Of a stretch of 64,000 nucleotides of DNA, positions 45,849-55,655 are shown piece by piece. Both the position numbers and the translations under genes were made by a program. The notes beneath the pieces were generated by a model. The model made no database searches and was not told the origin of the DNA. It worked only from the letters and a program-made list of their open reading frames with translations. Numbering within the stretch: position 1 is the first letter of the stretch; each line of letters begins with the position of its first letter. Source of the DNA: CAVPFA01 sp963703655 (GTDB lineage: Bacteria; Actinomycetota; Acidimicrobiia; Acidimicrobiales; Bog-793); the NCBI GenBank assembly GCA_963703655.1, contig CAVPFA010000006.1:248001-312000 (forward strand), written 5' to 3'.

Positions 45849-47216
45849 TTGAGCGAAGGGTCGACCGGCCTCGGCGTCGATCGGCTGACGGCGCTCGTGT
45901 CTTCAAAGGAAGTCGACACGGTGGTCGTGGGGATCACCGACATGCAGGGACGTCTGCAGGGAAAGCGGTTCGCCGCCGAGCACTTCTTGGACGACGTCGT
46001 GACGGCTGGCACCGAGGGATGCAACTACCTGCTCGCGGTCGATGTCGACATGAACACCGTCGCCGGCTACGCCATGTCCTCGTGGGAGCGCGGGTACGGC
46101 GACTTCGTGATGACGCCGGATCTGTCGACGCTGCGGCTGCTTCCCTGGAATCTCGGCACAGCCTTTTGCGTGGCCGACGTCGGCTGGGCCGACGGCAGCC
46201 CGGTCGTGGCCTCGCCGCGGCAGATCCTTCAGCTCCAGTCCAAGCGCCTCGCGGCGCACGGCTGGCACGCTCTGGCCGCCACCGAGCTCGAGTTCATCAT
46301 CTTCAACGACACCTACGAGCAAGCTTGGCAGACCGGATTCCGGAACCTGACCCCCGCGAATCTCTACAACGTCGACTACTCTCTCCTCGGCACGGGCCGG
46401 GTAGAGCCTCTCTTGCGACGGATCCGGCTCGAGATGGGCGCTGCCGGCATGTGGGTCGAGTCGGCCAAAGGCGAGTGCAACTTCGGCCAGCACGAGATCG
46501 CCTTTCGCTACACGGGGCTCGTCCCGAAGGCCGACGAGCACGTGCTGTTCAAGACGGGCGCGAAGGAGATCGCTAGCCAGGAGGGTCAGAGCCTCACCTT
46601 CATGGCCAAGTACGACGCACGGGAGGGCAACTCGTGTCACATCCACATCTCGCTTCGTGAAGACTCGGACCAGCCCGTGTTCTCGGGCGACGGACCCCAT
46701 GGCTTTTCGAAGGTCTTCGAGCAGTTCATCGCAGGCCTGCTCGCCACGCTGCGGGAGCTGACGCTGTTCGTCGCGCCCAACATCAACAGTTACAAGCGCT
46801 TTGTTCCCGGGTCGTTCGCGCCCACGGCTCTTGCATGGGGCCGCGACAACCGGTCGTGCGCGCTGCGTGTGGTCGGCCATCACCCGGCCGCGCTTCGCGT
46901 CGAGTGCCGGGTGCCGGGTGGGGACGTGAACCCGTACCTGGCACTCGCTGCGATCGTCGCCGGCGGTCTTCACGGGATCGAGCACGGGCTCGAACTGGAG
47001 CCGGAGTTCGTCGGGAGCGCCTACGACTCGGACAAGCCGCGGCTGCCGACCACCTTGAGGGAGGCGGCGGGGCTGTTCTCGGCGAGCAAGGTCGCGCGTG
47101 ACGCATTTGGCGACGAAGTCGTCGAGCACTACGAGAACATGGCGCGAGTCGAGCTCGAAGCCTTTGACTCGGCGGTCACCGATTGGGAGCGTTACAGGGG
47201 GTTCGAGCGCCTGTGA
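45849..47216 (+). CDS. Glutamine synthetase-like gamma-glutamylpolyamine synthetase
   Basis: 455 aa, GS fold: VVVGITDMQGRLQGKRF, catalytic metal residues in ATELEFIIF and ESAKGECNFGQHEI, NSCHIHISL, SYKRFVPGSFAP and NRSCALRV. It is the short type found as PuuA/GlnA3-like enzymes that glutamylate amines rather than ammonia. It lacks the adenylylation loop (NLYDLP). The TTG at 45849 after GGAGGAAG is the better start; the in-frame ATG at 45825 is possible. First gene of a four-gene overlapping operon with PuuC- and PuuD-like enzymes. Confidence 0.85.
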   Translation: MSEGSTGLGVDRLTALVSSKEVDTVVVGITDMQGRLQGKRFAAEHFLDDVVTAGTEGCNYLLAVDVDMNTVAGYAMSSWERGYGDFVMTPDLSTLRLLPWNLGTAFCVADVGWADGSPVVASPRQILQLQSKRLAAHGWHALAATELEFIIFNDTYEQAWQTGFRNLTPANLYNVDYSLLGTGRVEPLLRRIRLEMGAAGMWVESAKGECNFGQHEIAFRYTGLVPKADEHVLFKTGAKEIASQEGQSLTFMAKYDAREGNSCHIHISLREDSDQPVFSGDGPHGFSKVFEQFIAGLLATLRELTLFVAPNINSYKRFVPGSFAPTALAWGRDNRSCALRVVGHHPAALRVECRVPGGDVNPYLALAAIVAGGLHGIEHGLELEPEFVGSAYDSDKPRLPTTLREAAGLFSASKVARDAFGDEVVEHYENMARVELEAFDSAVTDWERYRGFERL

Positions 47217-48580
47217 GGACCGAACGCGAGGTCGTCAACCCCGCGACCGAAGAGGCGATAGCCACCGTCAACCAGTTGGGGCTCGAGGCCACCGACGACG
47301 CGATCGAGCGCTCTGCGGCGGCGCTCCCGTCCTGGCGGGCCGTCCCGCCGGGCGATCGCGCTCGCCTGCTCCGGCGCTTTGCCGAGACCGTGGACTCGGC
47401 CAACGAGGAGCTGGCGAGAATCGAGGTCGCGAACTCGGGCCACACGATCTCGAACGCCCGCTGGGAGGCCGGCAACGTCCGCGACGTGCTCGCCTATTAC
47501 GCGGGGGCCCCCGAGCGGCTCTTCGGGCGCCAGATCCCGGTGCCCGGCGGGGTGGACGTCACGTTCCGCGAGCCGATCGGGATCGTGGGCGTCATCGTGC
47601 CTTGGAATTTCCCGATGCCGATCGCCTCCTGGGGCTTCGGCCCTGCGCTCGCCGCGGGCAACACCGTTGTGCTGAAGCCGGCGGACCTCACGCCGCTCAC
47701 CGCGATCCGCCTCGGCGAGCTGGCCCTCGAAGCCGGGATCCCCGAGCACGTCTTCCAGGTTCTGCCGGGCCGTGGCTCGGTCGTCGGCTGGCGCTTCGTC
47801 ACTCATCCGCTGGTCGGCAAGATCTGCTTCACCGGGTCGACCGAGGTCGGCCAACGGATCATGGCGGGGTGCGCCGAGCAGGTGAAGCGGGTGACGCTCG
47901 AGCTCGGAGGCAAGAGCGCCAACATCGTCTTCGCCGACGCCGACCTCGAAGCTGCCGCCGCGGCGGCGCCGTCGGCCGTCTTCGACAACGCCGGCCAGGA
48001 TTGTTGCGCCCGCTCACGCATACTCGTCGAGGCGAAAGCGTACGAGCGCTTCATGGAGCTCTTCGAGGCGGCGGTCAAAGCGGTTCGCGTCATCGACCCT
48101 TCCGATGAGCGGAGCGAGATGGGACCGCTCATCAGCGCCGAGCAACGGTCGAACGTCTCCGCCTTCGTTCCCGACGACGCCCCGGTCGCGTTCCGGGGGA
48201 CCGCGCCGGAGGGTGCCGGTTACTGGTTCCCACCGACAGTCCTTGCTCCGGTGGCGCCGGACGCACCCGCTGTGCGGGAGGAGATCTTCGGCCCTGTCGT
48301 GGCGGTGCTGGCGTTCGAGGACGAGGCAGACGCGATTCGCATGGCCAACGACACGCCCTATGGGCTTTCGGGCTCGATCTGGACCCGTGACGTCGGGCGG
48401 GCCTTTCGGGTCGCACGGGCAGTCGAGACCGGCGCGATCTCGGTGAACACGAACTCCTCGGTGCGCTACTGGACGCCGTTCGGGGGCTTCAAACGCTCCG
48501 GTATCGGCCGCGAGCTCGGACCCGATGCCCTCGAGGCGTTCACGGAGCTGAAGAACGTGTTCATCGCAACCGGCGGCTGA
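47213..48580 (+). CDS. NAD(P)+-dependent aldehyde dehydrogenase (PuuC-like)
   Basis: 455 aa. ALDH motifs: VIVPWNFPMP, NTVVLKPADLTPL, FTGSTEVGQRIM, catalytic Glu in VTLELGGKSAN, nucleophile in NAGQDCCARSR, and EEIFGPVVAV. GTG at 47213 overlaps the stop of the synthetase gene. In this operon it would oxidise gamma-glutamylated aminoaldehyde to the acid. Confidence 0.93.
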   Translation: MRTEREVVNPATEEAIATVNQLGLEATDDAIERSAAALPSWRAVPPGDRARLLRRFAETVDSANEELARIEVANSGHTISNARWEAGNVRDVLAYYAGAPERLFGRQIPVPGGVDVTFREPIGIVGVIVPWNFPMPIASWGFGPALAAGNTVVLKPADLTPLTAIRLGELALEAGIPEHVFQVLPGRGSVVGWRFVTHPLVGKICFTGSTEVGQRIMAGCAEQVKRVTLELGGKSANIVFADADLEAAAAAAPSAVFDNAGQDCCARSRILVEAKAYERFMELFEAAVKAVRVIDPSDERSEMGPLISAEQRSNVSAFVPDDAPVAFRGTAPEGAGYWFPPTVLAPVAPDAPAVREEIFGPVVAVLAFEDEADAIRMANDTPYGLSGSIWTRDVGRAFRVARAVETGAISVNTNSSVRYWTPFGGFKRSGIGRELGPDALEAFTELKNVFIATGG

Positions 48581-48622
48581 CTGGCCAGCAGCCGGCTCGT
48601 ACGGACCACCTACGATCGGGGA

Positions 48623-49396
48623 GTGACCAACTTGGGAAGGCTCGAGGGCAAGGTAGCTGTCATCACCGGCGCGGCGAGCGGTATCGGCCGTGCGAGCGCG
48701 CTTCGGTTCGCGAGAGAAGGAGCACACGTCGTGGTGGCCGACCTCGCCGACGAGCAGGGCGCCGGCGTCGCGAAGGAGACCGGTGGGATCTTTGTCCACG
48801 CGGACGTGACCGATCCCGCCAGCGTCGCTGGGATGTACGCGGCCGCGCTCGAGCGCTTCGGCACGCTCGACGTCTGTTTCAACAACGCCGGGATCTCGCC
48901 GCCAGACGACGACTCGATTCTCGAGACCGGTCTCGATGCGTGGCGCCGGGTGCAGGACGTGAACCTGACCAGCGTCTATTTGTGCTGCAAGGCGGCGATC
49001 CCGATCATGCTCGAGCACGGCGGCGGGAGCATCATCAACACGGCTTCGTTCGTGGCTCTCATGGGTGCCGCGACGTCCCAGATCTCCTACTCCGCTTCGA
49101 AAGGGGGCGTTCTCTCGATGTCGCGGGAGCTCGGCGTGCAGTTCGCCCGCCAGTCGATCCGCGTCAACGCGCTCTGCCCGGGGCCCGTGAACACCCCGCT
49201 CCTGCAGGAGCTGTTCGCCAACGACGCTGAGCGCGCCGCGCGCCGCCTCGTGCACATCCCGATGGGCAGGTTCGCCGAGCCGGAGGAGATCGCCGCCGCC
49301 GCCTGCTTCCTGGCCTCAGACGACGCGTCGTTCATAACGGCGAGCACCTTCCTCGTCGACGGAGGCCTGAGCGCCGCATACGTCACGCCCCTTTGA
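48623..49396 (+). CDS. SDR-family oxidoreductase
   Basis: 257 aa classical short-chain dehydrogenase: TGAASGIGRASALRF (NAD(P) site), NNAG, Ser in INTASFV, YSASKGG (Tyr-x3-Lys), and C-terminal FLVDGGLSA. GTG start 43 bp after the dehydrogenase. It may convert an alcohol/aldehyde intermediate in the amine pathway. Confidence 0.93.
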   Translation: MTNLGRLEGKVAVITGAASGIGRASALRFAREGAHVVVADLADEQGAGVAKETGGIFVHADVTDPASVAGMYAAALERFGTLDVCFNNAGISPPDDDSILETGLDAWRRVQDVNLTSVYLCCKAAIPIMLEHGGGSIINTASFVALMGAATSQISYSASKGGVLSMSRELGVQFARQSIRVNALCPGPVNTPLLQELFANDAERAARRLVHIPMGRFAEPEEIAAAACFLASDDASFITASTFLVDGGLSAAYVTPL

Positions 49397-50139
49397 TGGC
49401 TGCGGCGCGATCCGGCGATCGCCCAGTGATCGGGGTAAGCGCCTACGACGAGGAGGCTGCCTGGGGCCATTGGCGAAAGCAGGCCGCGCTCGTGCCGGCC
49501 GAGTACGTGCGATCGCTCGCCGCAGCTGGCGCGATACCCGTGATCTTGCCGGTCCAAGAGCCGCAGGACGCCACGGCGCTCGACGCATTGGTCCGCCGCC
49601 TGGACGGCCTTGTGCTCACCGGAGGGCCCGACGTCGACCCCGCGCGCTACGGTGCCGAGCCGCACTCTCGAGCCCAGCAGCCGCGCGTCGTGCGCGACGA
49701 GCGTGAGCTGGCACTTCTCGCGGCCGCGGAGCGGTACGGCCTGCCCGTGCTCGCCGTCTGCAGGGGAATGCAGCTGCTCAACGTCGCTCACGGCGGCACC
49801 CTCGTCCAGCACCTTCCCGATCTCGTCGGCCACGATGAGCACAATCCGACGCCCGGCGCCTTCTCGAAGCACCTCGTCCGGATCGAGGAAGCCAGCCTGC
49901 TTCACAAGCTGCTCGCCTGGGAGAAACGGTCAGTGCCGACCCACCATCACCAGGCGATCGAGCGGGTCGCAGACGGGCTCTCGGCCGTGGCGTGGGCCGA
50001 GGACGGGACGATCGAGGCGGTCGAGGACCCGGCCAAGCCTTTTCTCGTCGGCGTCCAGTGGCATGCCGAGGCTGATGACGACCCGGCCGTCTTCGAGGCG
50101 CTCGTCGCCGCATCGGCAAGGGTTCTCGCCGCTCGCTGA
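49396..50139 (+). CDS. Gamma-glutamyl-amine hydrolase, class I GATase (PuuD-like)
   Basis: 247 aa peptidase C26: nucleophile Cys in VLAVCRGMQLLNV, DxGGPD-type VLTGGPDVDPARYG, HHHQAI, and catalytic His/Glu in GVQWHAEAD. ATG overlaps the SDR stop (TGATG). It releases glutamate from gamma-glutamyl amino acids such as gamma-glutamyl-GABA, closing the cycle begun by the synthetase. Confidence 0.92.
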   Translation: MAAARSGDRPVIGVSAYDEEAAWGHWRKQAALVPAEYVRSLAAAGAIPVILPVQEPQDATALDALVRRLDGLVLTGGPDVDPARYGAEPHSRAQQPRVVRDERELALLAAAERYGLPVLAVCRGMQLLNVAHGGTLVQHLPDLVGHDEHNPTPGAFSKHLVRIEEASLLHKLLAWEKRSVPTHHHQAIERVADGLSAVAWAEDGTIEAVEDPAKPFLVGVQWHAEADDDPAVFEALVAASARVLAAR

Positions 50140-50221
50140 ATCTGCCAGTAGCCACACTCACGTTGATGAGGCGGCGAACGTCTCGAGGCCGGGCCCTCCC
50201 GTCGCCCGTACACTTGCCGGT

Positions 50222-50857
50222 GTGGAGGCCGTGCCGACCGAAGCCCCGAGCGGCAAGGACGGCGACCTTGACAGGATCTGGACGCTCCCGAACTTGATCT
50301 CGCTGTCGCGGATCGCGCTGCTCGGCGTCTTCTGCTGGCTCCTCTTCGGTCCGGACATGAGGATCGCGGCGACGGTGGTGCTGATGGTCGTGGGCGTGAC
50401 CGACTTCCTCGACGGGTACCTGGCGCGAAGGTTCCACCAGGTCAGCACGCTCGGGAAGATTCTCGACCCGCTCGCGGACCGGCTCGTCCTCGTCACCGCC
50501 GTCATCGCCATCGCCGTCTACGGCGCTGTGCCCGCCTGGCTGGCAGCGGTCGTGCTCGGCCGCGAGCTGATCGTCTCGGTTGCCACGCTCGTCCTCGCCG
50601 CGCTCGGGGCGAGGCGGATCGACGTGCTCTGGGTCGGCAAGGCAGGCACGTTCGGTCTCTTGTGCTGCTTGCCCCTGTTCCTCCTCGGGGACCAGTCAGG
50701 GACGTGGGCGCGGGTGCTCACCGACGTGACGTGGGTGGCGGTGGCGCCCGCACTCGCGCTCAGTCTTGCCGCCGCCGCCGCGTACGTCCCGCTCGCCCGG
50801 CGGGCGCTCGGCGAGCGGCGGCCGAAGCGCCCCGAACGCGAGCCGGTGGCCTCGTGA
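50222..50857 (+). CDS. pgsA: CDP-alcohol phosphatidyltransferase (PgsA-like)
   Basis: 211 aa integral membrane enzyme. The CDP-OH-P motif D-x2-DG-x2-AR-x(8)-G-x3-D-x3-D is complete (DFLDGYLARRF ... GKILDPLADR). Five to six membrane helices. The N-terminus (WTLPNLISLSRI) is that of phosphatidylglycerophosphate synthases. GTG start; the stop overlaps the next start (GTGA). It makes anionic phospholipid from CDP-diacylglycerol; the exact acceptor is assumed to be glycerol-3-phosphate. Confidence 0.88.
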   Translation: MEAVPTEAPSGKDGDLDRIWTLPNLISLSRIALLGVFCWLLFGPDMRIAATVVLMVVGVTDFLDGYLARRFHQVSTLGKILDPLADRLVLVTAVIAIAVYGAVPAWLAAVVLGRELIVSVATLVLAALGARRIDVLWVGKAGTFGLLCCLPLFLLGDQSGTWARVLTDVTWVAVAPALALSLAAAAAYVPLARRALGERRPKRPEREPVAS

Positions 50858-53353
50858 AGGCCGTGATCATGGCGGGAGGGGAGGGCACCAGGCTGCGCCC
50901 GCTCACGGCCAACCAGCCGAAACCGATGCTCCCGATGGCGAACGCGCCGCTTGCCGAGCACGTCGTGCACCTGCTCCGCCGGCACGGTTTTGAGGAGATC
51001 GTCGTCACGGTCGGATTCCTCGCCAGCACGATTCGCACCTATTTCGGCGACGGATCAGAGCTCGGCGTCCGTCTCGTCTACGCGACCGAGGAGACACCGC
51101 TCGGAACGGCCGGCTCTGTGCGCAACGCGCGAGACGAGCTGGAGGACCGGTTCCTTGTGATCTCGGGGGACGTGCTCACCGACGTCGACCTGACGGCGCT
51201 CGTCGAGTTCCACGTCAAGCAGGGCGCCGTCGCCACGCTCGCCCTGCAGGCGGTGGAGAACCCGCTCGAGTTCGGCATCGTGATCATCGGCACGGACGGG
51301 CGAGTCGAGCGGTTCCTCGAGAAACCCGGCTGGGGCGAGGTCTTCAGCGACACCATCAACACCGGCATTTACGTGCTCGAGCCCGAGGTCTTCGATTGGA
51401 TACCCGCCGGGCGCGCGGTCGACTTCTCGGCGGATGTGTTCCCCCCGATGCTGGAGGCGGGCCGGCCGCTGTTCGGCTACGTCGGTGGAGGCTACTGGGA
51501 GGACGTCGGAACCCTGGAGGCCTACTTGAGGGCGCACGCTGACATCCTCGACGGCAAGGTCAATATCGACATGCCTGGCTTCCCGCTCAGGCCCGGCGTG
51601 TGGATCGGCGAGGGTGCCGAGATCCACCCCGCGGCCGAGGTCGTCGGCCCGGCACTCATCGGCGACAACTGCCGTATCGGGCCGGGCGTGGAGCTGAGGG
51701 GCCACTGCGTGCTCGGCTCGAACGTGCGCGTGGGCGACAACACCGTCATCGAACGATCCGTCGTTCACGACAACGTCTACCTCGCCTCGGCCGTGAGCGC
51801 CCGCGGCTGCGTCATCGCGCGGTCGTGCGACGTGCGTCAGGGCGCGCACCTCGACGACGGCGTCGTGCTCGGCGAGGGCTCGAGGGTGGGGCGCCAGGCC
51901 GTTGTCGGCGCCGGCGTGAAGGTGTACCCGCACAAGATCATCGAAGCGGGCGCGGTCGTGAACTCCTCGATCATCTGGGAGTCCCGTGGCTCGAGGAGCC
52001 TCTTCGGGCGCCTCGGTGTCGCCGGCATCGCGAACGTGGACCTCTCGCCCGAGGTGGCCTTGAGGGTCGCGATGGCGTATGCGACGACCCTCCCCAAGGG
52101 CGCGACCGTGACGGCGTCTCGTGACTCCAGCCGTGCGGCGCGGATGTTGAAACGCGCCGCAATGGTCGGCATCACGGCGGCAGGATGCAACGTCGAGGAC
52201 CTCGAAGCTGCGACGGTGCCCGTTACGAGGTTCCAGACCCGCACCGGCACTACCTTCGGCGGCATCACCGTCCGCCTCGTGCCCGGCGATCCCCAATCGG
52301 TGGCTCTCCGGTTCCTGAGCCAGGACGGCGTGGACCTGGACGAGGCCGCCCAGCGCAAGATCGAGCGACTCTACGACCGCGAGGAGTCGCGCCGTGTGCT
52401 CGCCGCCGAGATCGGCGACATCGGCTTTGCTTCGAGGACCCTCGAGCTGTACACGAACGAGCTCAGCAGCCTGGTCGACCTCGACGCCATCCGGACGGAG
52501 CGCTTCAAGCTGGTGCTCGACTACGCCTTCGGCACCGCGAGCTTCGTCATGCCGAACGTGCTCGCGAAGCTGGGGGCGGACGTCCTCGGGATCAACCCGA
52601 ACGTGTCGACGCCCGGCGTCATGAGCTTCGAAAGAACGGCCCACGCGACCCGACTCGGGGAGCTCGTCCGGTCCTCGGGGGCAAATCTCGGGGCGATGCT
52701 GGACCCCGACGGGGAACAGCTCACTCTCGTGGACGACACCGGCTATGTGCTCGACGACGACGAGGCTCTTCTCGTGCTCACCAAGCTCGTCACGACCGCT
52801 GAGCCAGGCGGCGTGATCGCCGTGCCGGTGGACGCGAGCCGCGAGGTCGAGGCGTCTGTGCGCCGAGACGGGAGCACAAGTCCTGCGGACCAAGCTCTCG
52901 GCGGCCCAACTGCTCGAGGCGGCCGACTCGCCACAGGTCCGTTTCGCTGCGAACACCTCGGGAGGCTTCGTGTTCCCGCAGTTCCTGCCCGCCTTCGACG
53001 CGGTCGCCACCCTCGTGCGACTCCTCTCGCTCCTGGCCTCGGGCCAAAAGGTGCTGTCCGGGGTTGTTCATTCCGTCCCCCGGACCTACATCGTCCGGCG
53101 AGAGGTGCCGACGCCCTTCGAGCAGAAGGGCCTCGTCATGCGCACCCTCGTCGAACGCGCGGATCCGACCCGGCTGCTGCTCCTCGATGGAGTGAAGACG
53201 ATCGACGAGAACGGCTGGACGCTCGTGCTTCCCGATCCCGAGACCCCCTTCACACACATCCACGCCGAGGGGAGGACGAAGCCCGAGGCCGAAGAGCGGG
53301 TCGAGCGGACCGCAGCTGACGTCGAATGGATCCTCACGGAGGACTCGCGTTGA
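50854..53353 (+). CDS. Sugar-1-phosphate nucleotidyltransferase fused to degenerate phosphomannomutase domain (frameshift at ~52855)
   Basis: N-terminal nucleotidyltransferase (VKAVIMAGGEGTRLRPLTANQPKPM, VISGDVLTDVDL) is followed by left-handed beta-helix repeats (~240-340) and an alpha-D-phosphohexomutase-like region (SRSLFGRLGVAGIANVDLSPE onward). The mutase lacks TASHNP (here RLVPGDPQSVALRF), DGDADR (here LDPDGEQLTLV) and GE(x)SGH (here ANTSGGFVF), so mutase activity is unlikely. One extra base at ~52855 breaks the frame. Correction gives ALCAETGAQVLRTKL and continues to 53353. Probable mannose- or glucose-1-phosphate activating enzyme for cell-envelope glycans. Confidence 0.85.
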
Positions 53354-53467
53354 CCTGCAGCCGGCGCCCGGCGGGCGGTGCCTCCTGGCCCGCGTCACTT
53401 CGGCCGGGGGCTGACTACGATCCCGAAGGGTACGAGGCCCGCAGCGACCCGAAGGAGCCCACTCGAG

Positions 53468-53848
53468 ATGAACGTCCCGGACAACTTGAGGTACACCTCT
53501 GAGCACGAGTGGGCGAGCCTCGAGGACGGCAAGGTCACGGTCGGGCTGACCGATTTCGCGCAGGACGCCCTGGGAGACGTCGTGTTCGTCCAGATGCCCC
53601 CGGTCGGCGGAGACGTCAGCCGGAGCGGAGAGCTGGGCGAGGTCGAGTCGACCAAGTCGGTCTCGCAGGTGTACGCGCCGGTGAGCGGGACGGTGGTCGA
53701 GGTAAACGCTGCGCTGGACGAAGAGCCGGAGCTGATCAACTCCGACCCCTACGGCGACGGCTGGCTGTGCGTGATCGAAGCGTCTGCACCCGCCGAGTTC
53801 GAGGAGCTGCTGGACGCCGCGGCGTACCGCTCCCTGACCGAATCCTGA
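53468..53848 (+). CDS. gcvH: Glycine cleavage system H protein
   Basis: 126 aa lipoyl carrier: LRYTSEHEWASLEDGKVTVGLTDFAQ, lipoyl Lys in EVESTKSVSQVYAPVSG, and NSDPYGDGWL. It shuttles the aminomethyl group between the P, T and L proteins. ATG at 53468. Its partners gcvT and gcvPA/PB lie 4-7 kb downstream. Confidence 0.97.
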   Translation: MNVPDNLRYTSEHEWASLEDGKVTVGLTDFAQDALGDVVFVQMPPVGGDVSRSGELGEVESTKSVSQVYAPVSGTVVEVNAALDEEPELINSDPYGDGWLCVIEASAPAEFEELLDAAAYRSLTES

Positions 53849-53983
53849 GTCTCTGGGCCGGATCGAAGGAGCCCGACAGCGAGCACAGAGGGCGTAACGG
53901 GCGGCACCGCCGTGGCCAACCTGCTCACGGTTCTGACGGCTCGGGCCAAGCGGACGGCGCAGCTTCCGGGGTACCGTACGGGA

Positions 53984-54454
53984 GTGTTCTGCAACAACTG
54001 CGGCCACCGGAACCCACCCGACTCCAATTTCTGCTCGTCGTGTGGCTCACCGCTGTCGCCGAGTACCGACACCACGATCTCCTTCGCGCCGGAGGACCCC
54101 TCCGGCGATCCGGTCGACGAGGAGATCAGCGTCCCCGCTGGCGAGCTGCTGGACGGCACCGGCATGCTCGTGGTCAAGCGCGGGCCGGACGCGGGGGCTC
54201 GTTACGTGCTGACGGGCGAGGTCACACGCGTGGGACGACACCCCGACAGCGAGATATTCCTCGATGACGTGACGGTGTCGCGCCGTCACGCAGAGTTCCG
54301 GCGCGAAGCCGGTCGCTACGTCGTCGCGGACGTCGGTTCGCTGAACGGGACCTACGTGAACCGGGAGCGGATCGAGACGACGACCCTGAAGGGCGGCGAC
54401 GAAGTCCAGGTCGGGAAGTTCAAGCTCGTCTTCCTCTCGACGAGCGTGGGCTGA
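53984..54454 (+). CDS. garA: Zinc-ribbon FHA-domain protein (GarA/OdhI-like)
   Basis: About 156 aa. Zinc ribbon CNNCGHRNPPDSNFCSSCGSPL is followed by a Thr-rich linker (STDTTISF) and an FHA domain (VGRHPDSEIFLDDVTVSRRHAEF ... VGSLNGTYVNRERI), with the Arg/Ser/His/Asn phosphothreonine-binding residues present. GarA/OdhI homologues control 2-oxoglutarate enzymes. GTG 53984 gives a start at the zinc ribbon; the frame is open to 53912. Position between gcvH and FtsR matches the conserved actinobacterial order. Confidence 0.85.
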   Translation: MFCNNCGHRNPPDSNFCSSCGSPLSPSTDTTISFAPEDPSGDPVDEEISVPAGELLDGTGMLVVKRGPDAGARYVLTGEVTRVGRHPDSEIFLDDVTVSRRHAEFRREAGRYVVADVGSLNGTYVNRERIETTTLKGGDEVQVGKFKLVFLSTSVG

Positions 54455-54461
54455 GGCACCG

Positions 54462-55655
54462 GTGGGGGAGCGCTCCTATCTGGCAATTGGCGACGTGCTC
54501 GCATTGTTGCGCGAGGAGTTTCCGGACGTCACGATCTCGAAGATCCGTTTCCTCGAGAGCCGGGGCCTGCTCGTGCCCGAGCGCACGCCTTCTGGCTACC
54601 GCAAGTTCTACGAGCCCGACGTGGACCGGTTGCGCTGGATCCTCCGCCAGCAGCGGGAGCATTTCCTGCCCCTGAAGGTGATCAAGGGACGACTCGAGAA
54701 CGGCATGAGCGACCCGGACGCGACTGCCCCGCCGCTGTTCGAAATGGGCGACCCGCCGCCCGAGCAGGGGCGAGAGCGGGAACCGGAGGCGGTGCTCGTC
54801 GGAGCGCCGGGAGCGGCGGAGGCGACCCAGGAGGGTGCCTCGCCCGCGCGAGCGCCCCGCGGCTCGATCTCGGTGGTCGGCTCGCCGGGCAACGGCGCGC
54901 CGAGCCGGGAGGATGCGCCCGGCCTCGCCGAGCTCGATTCGGCGCCGCCTTCCTCCGACGAGTCGCTGGCAGAGCCCGGAACGGCCCGTGAGGGCGAGGC
55001 CGGCGCGCGCAAGCCGGCGGCGGGTCGGGCTCCGGGCGAGCGGTCAAAGGCCGTGGACGACACCGCGCCGGCGACGGTGCAGAGCCCGCCGGGCGCATCG
55101 TCCGAGCCCGGTCCCGCTCCGAAGACCCCAAAGGCCCCGAAGACCTCCGGCGCCCAAGGCGCTCCTCCCGGCCCGGGCGAACAGGCCCGTCCGGCCGGGC
55201 ACGGCGAGGCCGGCGGACTCGCGACGCGCGCCTCGACGCGCTCGACGGCGGGGCTTCCCGGCGCGGGGCTGTCAGGAGCCAGCATGACGCTGACCGAGCT
55301 TGCGAGCGCCAGCGGCCTCGACGTGGCGGGCGTGGTGGAGCTCGAGAGCTTCGGGCTCATCGCCGGGCGTACCGTGGCGGGGGTTCACTGCTATGACGAG
55401 GGGGCGGTGGTGGTCGCGAAGCTCGCGGCGCGCTTCTCGCCCTACGGGCTCGAGGCCCGCCACCTTCGGATCTTCAAGCACGCCGCCGATCGTCAAACCG
55501 GGCTCTTCGCCCAGGTCGTCACGCCGCTCCTCCGACAGCGCAACCCGGAGGCTCGCGCTCGTGCGATCGAGGACCTTTCCGAGCTGACCGAGCTCGGGGA
55601 GGCGTTGATGCGTTGCTTCTCGCAGGCGACGCTCCGCGAACTGACAGGGGGGTGA
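54462..55655 (+). CDS. MerR-family regulator with long disordered insert (FtsR-like)
   Basis: 397 aa. The N-terminal winged HTH (YLAIGDVLALLREEFPDVTISKIRFLESRGLLVPERTPSGYRKFYEPD) is the FtsR/Rv1828 type. An unusually long Ala/Pro/Gly/Glu-rich disordered stretch (~75-270) is followed by a second MerR-like/effector helical region (MTLTELASASGLDVAGVVELESFGLI ... YDEGAVVVAKLAARF). Family members activate ftsZ or regulate division genes. GTG start shortly after the FHA gene. Confidence 0.85.
   Translation: MGERSYLAIGDVLALLREEFPDVTISKIRFLESRGLLVPERTPSGYRKFYEPDVDRLRWILRQQREHFLPLKVIKGRLENGMSDPDATAPPLFEMGDPPPEQGREREPEAVLVGAPGAAEATQEGASPARAPRGSISVVGSPGNGAPSREDAPGLAELDSAPPSSDESLAEPGTAREGEAGARKPAAGRAPGERSKAVDDTAPATVQSPPGASSEPGPAPKTPKAPKTSGAQGAPPGPGEQARPAGHGEAGGLATRASTRSTAGLPGAGLSGASMTLTELASASGLDVAGVVELESFGLIAGRTVAGVHCYDEGAVVVAKLAARFSPYGLEARHLRIFKHAADRQTGLFAQVVTPLLRQRNPEARARAIEDLSELTELGEALMRCFSQATLRELTGG

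Noticed and set aside
53354..53467. Glycine riboswitch upstream of gcvH
   Set aside because: The ~110-bp leader is too short for the tandem aptamer and none of the conserved aptamer core was seen; the gcvT leader is only ~20 bp.
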